Shown here: piece after piece, positions 8,237-13,130 of the stretch
Position numbering within the stretch: position 1 is the first letter of the stretch
Layout of the letters: every line of letters begins with the position of its first letter
NCBI GenBank assembly: GCA_002284615.2
Contig: MU070114.1
Span: 33,399 to 46,528, forward strand
Length of the DNA: 13,130 bases
From: Dunaliella salina
Taxonomy: Eukaryota > Chlorophyta > Chlorophyceae > Chlamydomonadales > Dunaliellaceae
Reading direction: 5' to 3'
Program-made: the position numbers and the translations under genes
The notes under the pieces: model-generated
Seen by the model: the letters and a program-made list of their open reading frames with translations, nothing else
Database searches by the model: none
What the model was told of the DNA's origin: nothing

Positions 8237-8909
8237 CGATTTTCTTTGAGGAATATGGCTGAGGTTTTGTGCTTTACCGATTACAGGCCTTATTTCGCCA
8301 TATTTTTGCAATGGTATCTTCATTCATGTACAGGGATCTCAAGCTCTAAATCCACTGGAATTGGTGCAGGGAGTGATCAGGTATGGAGATTTGATGGTGA
8401 AAGCAGGGGTTTGTGCAGCAGCAAACTTGGCCTGTGCCCCCCAACTGCCTTCCTTTCTGCTACAAAAAGGGTCGTAAATGGGATGACGTGCATGGATTGG
8501 CTTTATATGTAAGAAAGACTTGAGAGGTGGCAGTAGGGTGGCATCTGTGCAGGGCATTCGCAAGAAACGCCCTGTTTGGGATCTTAGCAGTTTCCTTTAA
8601 TCCGACATACCACGTCGTTTGACATGAGGCCTGACATTTCCGATTTTTCACATCGACATGAAGTCGACTTTTGCAGGGAAACTGGGGGCCCCTGTGTGTG
8701 GGGCTGAGTCTCCTTGCCCCCCTTTGCCCCCGAGGTGCACCAAGGGGCCCTTCGAAGGTCCAAAAGGGTGCACCTTCAAAGACCAGAATTAAAAATTTTT
8801 CAACTCTTCCCTTGGAGAGATGATGAAAGAAATAACCCAAATAAGAAGGGTTAGGAAAGGTCAGAATGACTTTCATAAACTAGGTGCTGGCCCAACCAAC
8901 AAGTTTTAA

Positions 8910-9308
8910 GTGGTGCAAGCAAGAGCTCCTAACGGGCAGCACTGGCTCATTGGTAAGGAGGGTCCTGAGGGGCAGCTACAGGCAGGATGCAGCTTGTGCA
9001 AGGTCACCTTCCTGTGCAGGGCACAGACAGTGAAGAGCCACCTCGTGAGAGCATCAGCAGTCTTCAGGGAAATCCCTTTCACTCTGCAATAGCATTCTGG
9101 AAAGAGGCAGAGCACTTGCAGGCATGCCAGCAGTTAAAGGAATGGGTCAAGCTGGCAAAGCTTGTGATGGCTAGGCTCATCACCAGAGGATGAGCGCATG
9201 TTCAGCGCCATGAAGTACCTCCGCACCCCCCAGAGCAATAGGTTAAGGCAGGAGCACATGACCTGTTGCGCTTGGGGGTTCAAGTGCTCTGATTTCATTG
9301 TAGAGTAA
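8910..9308 (+). pseudogene. Core-less hAT transposase remnant (finger + dimerisation segment)
   Basis: The C-terminal part is clear. AIAFWKEAEHL, WVKLAKLVM (to about 9170) and, one base out of frame, EDERMFSAMKYL, RTPQSNRLRQEH and CSDFIVE then TAA (9180-9308) match the dimerisation region of hAT transposases, whose hallmark is an ER.FS.M motif followed by a basic N-R-L segment. About 30 codons upstream lies GCSLCKVTF...VKSHL (8988-9044), which looks like the C-x2-C...H half of a BED-type finger. The 300-500 residue catalytic core that should separate them is missing. Frames differ between the three pieces (8910-9092, 8987-9193, 9180-9308). It is on the opposite strand from, and of different wording to, the hAT at 1475-4386, so it is a second family. 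The finger assignment is less certain than the dimerisation segment. Confidence 0.72.
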
Positions 9309-9829
9309 CTCCGAAACACAGCTGCCATTGGGAAATGGCTTAGTGTTAGGATGTAGCACAAAGTGAAGTAGCTGCTATGTATTGGTGGGGCCAGTGATAT
9401 CTGTGTGTTAACTATCAATTTCATTTTAAACTATCAATTTCATTTTGTGTTTAAAAGTGTGTGTGTGGGCCTAAAATTGCGGCGTGAAAAGAAAAAGAAG
9501 GCACATTTGAAAAAAAAAAAAAAGAAGCTTATCTCCAAACATGCTTCCATTTGCCAGGAAGATTGAGGCCTCCCGGCAGGCTGGGCTTGCGGTAATAAGG
9601 AGAAGACATGGAACTCATTTTTTTTGGGATTGTTATTTTGGGTTGAGACACGAAATCAAACTTTCCCAAATTAAAGGAAGCACTGGACCTTAGACAACCC
9701 ATTCTGCAAGAGCCGACCTATCAGCTCTGTATAGGCTTGAGCATGTAAATAAAACTCGTTCTGGCTTACCCTGCGCGCTTACGCGCCTGGCACATCAACC
9801 CCTGCTATGTACGTACATGTTGTGTGCAG
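9309..9829 (+). other. 3' part of giant intron, A-rich tracts and acceptor
   Basis: This contains the repeated phrase AACTATCAATTTCATTTT (9409-9426 and 9429-9446), a GTGTGTGTG run near 9458, an A-run at 9510-9524, and finally the acceptor TGTTGTGTGCAG at 9829. The direct repeat and A-rich stretch may belong to the 3' end of the hAT remnant. No terminal inverted repeat could be paired. Confidence 0.5.
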
Positions 9830-9931
9830 GTACGCTTGCCCCGCACCTTCAAACGTTTCTGTGGCCTCATGGCCCAGTTGCTACAGAAGCTCAGTGTGCG
9901 TGCGACAAATGGCCCCGACAAACTGCTCAAG
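9830..9931 (+). CDS. NEP1: NEP1/EMG1 exon C (partial gene, RLPRTFKRF motif)
   Basis: This phase-0 exon of 34 codons encodes residues from [14 protein letters not shown] through GPDKLLK. It corresponds to about human EMG1 residues 124-157 with no length change. The R(I/L)PRTFKRF(C/A)GLM motif and the following LLQKLSVRA helix are near-invariant in Nep1 proteins and belong to the SPOUT dimer and RNA-contacting part of the fold. It follows exon B of the same gene across a 9.1-kb intron. The donor is CTCAAG|GTGAGCAAG. The remaining C-terminal third, including the VIKNP segment and the cofactor-binding knot, must lie beyond the window end. The exon shows no damage, so the gene is probably functional despite its introns. 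Confidence 0.93.
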
Positions 9932-10033
9932 GTGAGCAAGAAAGAGAAAATGGACAGAGGGGCACTGAGCTCAGGTTCAAAGCCACTGTGTCTGTAGCTG
10001 AGGCCACTCAGGGCCTTTGAAGATTTTAGTAAC

Positions 10034-10062
10034 ACTAGTCGGTGCCCGTTCTACGAACGGGC
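10034..10062 (-). mobile_element. Helitron-like 3' terminus (hairpin + CTAGT)
   Basis: GCCCGTTC (10044-10051), loop TAC and GAACGGGC (10055-10062) form a perfect 8-bp stem. On the minus strand this hairpin is followed ten bases later by the end of CTAGT (10038-10034). A GC-rich hairpin just inside a CTRRT end is the hallmark of Helitron 3' termini. The base after CTAGT is G, not the T expected of canonical A^T insertion, and the 5' TC end is not located. If correct, the element would extend rightward and could include the satellite from 10305. Confidence 0.4.
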
Positions 10063-10304
10063 GATCCAGCAATTTTGCTTTGCCGGATTAATCGATGCTC
10101 AGAAACAAAACCTTGATGATAAAACAAACAGGTGTTCCAACTGGTAAGAATCCATTCGTGTAAGATCCACAGGAATATACAGGGAAAGGCACCAAGCTGC
10201 ACCAAGGGCTCCAGGAAAGACCTGATTGAATGATTGCCCTCTGTACGCGGTTCGGCAGCCAATGTCACATATTCCACCTGTGAAGAGCTATTGTGGACAG
10301 ACTT

Positions 10305-11163
10305 GCATGCATGAAATCAGGGGGGAGGTGCTCTGAGCCTCGTTTCCATCTGCTTTCTGAATGGCATTCAACATGAAAGGATGCACCTGCAAGCATAGAA
10401 TACCATGTCTTTGGGTTGCAAGCTTCATGCAAGGGCCTGCATTCACACATAGGTAGGCGCAGCCCCCCCTGAACCCCCCTGCTTTCAGTACCCCTGTGCA
10501 TCCTGAAAATTGCAGCACTCACTACAATCATAAATTGGCATTTCACACCTCACAGGATGCATTTGCATGCATAGAGGCCCTTGTCTTGGGCCTGAAAGTC
10601 TCATGCACACCAAACATGCAAGGAAAGTCAGTACTCCAGTGCGTCCTAAAAATTGGCCTTCACACTTCACAGGATGTACTTGCATGCATAAAGGTGCTCG
10701 TTTTGGGCCTGCACCCCTACCATGCAGGAAACAGTCGGTGGGAGTGCGCCCCCCCTGAACCCCCCCGCTTTCAGCACTCCGGTGCATCCTAAAAATTTTT
10801 GCATTCACTGCATTTATAAATTGGCCTTCACACTTCACAGGATGCACTTGCATGCGTAGAGGTCCTCGTTTTGGGCCTGCACCCCAACCATGTAGGAAAA
10901 AGTGAGGGGGGGGCTGCGACCCCCCTGAAGCCCCCCCCGCTTTCAGTACTCCGGTGCATCATGAAAGGTGTAGCATTCACTGCATTTACAAATTGGCCTT
11001 CACACTTCACAGGATGCACTTGCATGCATAGAGGTCCTCGTTTTGGGCCTGCACCCCAACCATGTAGGAAAAAGTCGGGGGGCGGGGGCGGCGACACCCC
11101 TGGAGCCCCCCCGTTTTCAGTACTCTGGTGCATCCTGAAAGGTGTAGCATTCACTGCATTGGC
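10305..11163. repeat. GC-rich satellite, ~170-bp unit, about five copies
   Basis: Units start at CATGCATAGAGG-like words: partial at 10305, then about 10391, 10566, 10683, 10851 and 11023, ending near 11163. Unit lengths are about 175, 117 (internal deletion), 168, 172 and about 141 (truncated). Each unit carries a TTTTGGGCCTGCACC core, a G-run facing a CCCCCCTGAA..CCCCCC run that can pair as a hairpin, CTTTCAGTACTCC, GCATTCACTGCATTTA, and ends with CTTCACACTTCACAGGATGC. Units at 10851 and 11023 are the most alike, indicating the most recent duplication. Open frames that cross this array on either strand are repeat artefacts. Confidence 0.9.
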
Positions 11164-12021
11164 AACTGATGCGGCACACGCAAAACATGAAGGCATTGAT
11201 GTCACGCCATGGAGCCTATTAGGCAGGGAGAGTGCAACGATGCAGGGGTCACCATCTCCAGCAGCATTTCCACCTTCCCAGGCATCCAGCATACACTGCA
11301 GCTTAGGCATCGCAAACATTCACACATTCAGTGCAGAGGGGAAAGGCAGCACTTCGCCATGCACAGGCCACGGGTCCCACATGATAATACCAGCATCCAA
11401 TGCATCCAGTGCCCTGCAGGCAGGACCAGGGCGGTTCTGCCGCGCTGTTACTGTTCAGAAGCAAGCAAATTTGCGTTGAAGCACATGTCCTGCCCTTCAC
11501 CTCACCGCTTGAAATACACCTGCGTACACAGAAGAATCAAGGGAAAGAGGGAAGAGCCTCTGCACGGGAGCACTGCACGGGTCAGACTGACCTGCATTGT
11601 TTGTCCAGGCGAAGGAGTCCATCGGCTGGTATAATGTTCTTGTGGTATAACATTGAAAAAATATTTACGTGCTTTCCGTCCAAAGATGGCGCGGGATTAT
11701 TTTGCAAGCCAAACTGACAGATATCAACTGCCCAGAAACCTGGCCATGGGCAAAATCTGAATATGCAGCCTTTTAGAGTATTTCTTCAGCAATGCATACA
11801 TACTGAGAACACGCTGTCAAGTGCTGGTACGGGGCTGGGAGGTGTCATTTTCCAGCATGTCTGTGCCCTTGACCCAAGGCCCCTGCCCTTGCCATGAGCT
11901 CAAGCATAGACCATATCTTGATGATTGGTAGAGAAATACGGGCAAGGGATGCTCTGTGTAGACAGCAGGAAGCCACGACAGATGCAGCTGTCCGGCCCTT
12001 TCCTTGGCCCCGTGGGGAACC
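11164..12021. other. Intronic stretch without recognised genes
   Basis: Overlapping frames of 60-200 codons exist on both strands, but none gives known motifs. One word, ACTGAGAACACGC, occurs at about 11800 and again at about 12076. A minus-strand translation over about 11165-11319 has the look of ordinary protein but matches nothing I can name and runs straight into satellite DNA. Confidence 0.45.
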
Positions 12022-12915
12022 CAGCCCCTTCCTGCTGCCCCAGGCCCACAAGGCATTGTACCAGGAATCCACAGGTACTGAGAACACGCAGAGTGGTGTA
12101 GAAATGTGCCTGACATGCCTGCTTTACAAATCCTGAGGAAGAGCATGCATTTTGTGAGCCTGGTGCGTACCTGTTTCAGCGCCATCCAGCCCCCTTTCGC
12201 GGCAGGGAGGTGCTCATAGTTGTGCAGAACACAGGGCGCCCAGGATGGGCCTCTCTGGTGCAGTGTGCACGGTACACATAATTTTCCTGCCAAACGACAG
12301 ACGGATTTTCGTGCGCGCTCCAAAATGCTCGCCCATTCCAGCCCCTCCTCCCCCAACCGAGTATGCAGGGTTGTAGTGAGGATCGAGCCGCATCTGGCAC
12401 TGTGCTTGTTGTGGCGTGAGGTGCGGAAACAATGAAACCATCGCCCACTGAATAGCAAACAGGTAACATGACTTTTCGGGGAAGCGCGTCCTGCTGCCCA
12501 CTCTGCTCCCCAAACTGAATATGCAGCTTTGTAGCGTACTCCTCCAGGAGCACACCGGTACCCTTGGCACGCTGCAGGGTGCACCATACGGCCAGCCCGC
12601 CCCTCCCAAAGTTAGGGCTGGTGGGAGCAAAAAATCAGCTTCCCGTATAGCCCCTCTCCCCACCTGACACTCAGCCAGTAGATAGAAATCTCTTCCAGGA
12701 GCACAGCGCATCAGTCGGCACGGCAAACGGTGGTCTTGCGCTTAGGAGTGTGCTCCAGGAGGAAGTGCCAATTTTGGCTTGAAAATGGGGTTTTTGGTTT
12801 CCTGCTCCCCAATTACCGCACCTCCCGCCACCTCCCTATTTTTCCCGTTATGTGTGGACCTACAGCTACCCATAGCAACAGAGAGCATGGCAAATGGTGG
12901 CCTGAGTGAGGAGAA
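12022..12915. repeat. Degenerate tandem array, ~150-165-bp period
   Basis: A C-rich landmark (CAGCCCCT.C or CTGCTCCCC) followed by an A/C segment recurs near 12022, 12187, 12339, 12499, 12651 and 12801, spacings of about 150-165. Adjacent pairs share further words: CAAACTGAATATGCAGCTTTGTAG (12512-12534) resembles 12353-12376; CTCTTCCAGGAGCACA (12691-12706) resembles 12539-12554; GGCACGGCAAACGGTGG (12716-12732) resembles GCATGGCAAATGGTGG (12886-12901). Divergence is high, so it is older than the 10305 satellite. Two short words in common are not enough to link the two arrays. Confidence 0.45.
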
Positions 12916-13068
12916 AAGCTAAGTCCCACAATCTTTCAATAGTATAGATGGTTATGGATTTCACATCGTGCATATGACATCAAGAAGTACATGTGGTACA
13001 GCAGAAGGTATGGAGGTGTTCCTACATGACGGGGTCAGGGAGCACGCGAGAGAGAGGGGGGGTGGTGA

Positions 13069-13070
<2 letters not shown>

Positions 13071-13130
<60 letters not shown>
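13071..13130. repeat. (TG)n(AG)n compound microsatellite
   Basis: A TG run to 13118 switches to AG and continues to the window edge. A small GAGAGAGAG precursor lies at about 13048-13056. The run is the reverse-complement type of the (AC)n tract at the opposite edge. Confidence 0.97.

Larger units (their letters stand above)
687..9829 (+). other. Giant NEP1 intron (9143 nt) full of transposons
   Basis: The donor is CCCAAG|GTGCGT and the acceptor is TGTTGTGTGCAG|GTACGC. Splicing 686 to 9830 restores the Nep1 wording from the beta strand (VLISVSPK) to [10 protein letters not shown] in phase 0. Inside lie an antisense hAT transposase pseudogene, a hAT-type MITE, a long G-run and a sense hAT remnant, described separately. 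No other Nep1-like exon is recognisable inside, apart from the degenerate echo at 687-745. Confidence 0.85.
9932..13130 (+). other. NEP1 downstream intron, 5' part (at least 3199 nt)
   Basis: It begins with GTGAGC directly after KLLK. The expected next segment (VIKNP...) is not found in any frame up to the end. It holds the Helitron-like terminus, two satellite arrays and a terminal microsatellite. Long frames, including one of 256 codons at 11817-12587 on the minus strand, fall in repeats or lack any family signature and are not called as genes. Confidence 0.75.

Noticed and set aside
8051..8512. 153-codon plus-strand frame
   Set aside because: It crosses the long G-run as poly-Gly/Trp and has no family resemblance.
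10044..10062. Hairpin as bacterial-type terminator or tRNA arm
   Set aside because: No following T-run and no cloverleaf; the CTAGT placement fits a Helitron end better.
10305..11163. CRISPR-like array
   Set aside because: Whole units are similar, with no alternation of short constant repeat and unique spacer, and the context is eukaryotic intron.
10485..11479. Several repeated-looking frames with HPVKCEGQF motifs
   Set aside because: They are translations of the ~170-bp satellite; the repeats are in the DNA, not a protein family.
11817..12587. 256-codon minus-strand frame, the longest in the window
   Set aside because: No known domain, overlapping long frames in the other two minus frames, and most of it lies in the degenerate tandem array.

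Overview
The window is eukaryotic nuclear DNA. Its only host gene is NEP1/EMG1, the 18S rRNA N1-methyl-pseudouridine methyltransferase, and only the middle of it is present: three plus-strand exons at 307-399, 585-686 and 9830-9931. All exon junctions are phase 0 and together they encode 99 residues. The first and last parts of the protein lie outside the window. Spliceosomal introns, GTGCGT/GTGAGC donors, TGCAG acceptors, long (AC)n/(TG)n tracts, roughly balanced base composition and plant-type Nep1 wording suggest a chlorophyte green alga with an intron- and repeat-rich genome. A Dunaliella-like alga would fit, but that is a guess.

Layout: 1-306 is the end of an upstream intron that begins inside an (AC)n microsatellite. 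Exon A (307-399), a 185-nt GC-AG intron and exon B (585-686) follow. Then comes a 9143-nt intron (687-9829), a graveyard of DNA transposons. It holds (i) a decayed minus-strand ZNF862-like hAT transposase gene (about 4386 down to 1475) with two recognisable introns of its own and many breaks, perhaps bracketed by weak inverted repeats at 832-873 and 4596-4631; (ii) a well-delimited 400-bp hAT-type MITE (6017-6416) with terminal inverted repeats and an imperfect 8-bp target duplication; (iii) a run of G7-T-G9-T-G7-T-G5 (8206-8236); and (iv) a plus-strand remnant of a second hAT protein (8910-9308) that keeps an N-terminal finger-like segment and the C-terminal dimerisation segment but no catalytic core. 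Exon C (9830-9931) follows.

The next intron starts at 9932 and runs past the window end (at least 3199 nt). It carries a Helitron-like hairpin/CTAGT terminus (10034-10062), a ~170-bp GC-rich satellite (10305-11163), a more degenerate ~155-bp array (about 12022-12915) and a terminal (TG)n(AG)n tract.

The biology is therefore one essential ribosome-biogenesis gene, conserved in its exons, whose introns have absorbed several families of mobile DNA. The most unusual points are the GC-AG intron, a decayed in-frame echo of exon C at the very start of the giant intron, a 35-nt phase-perfect intron in the transposase, and the core-less hAT derivative. I found no convincing new multi-gene system, CRISPR array, tRNA or rRNA.
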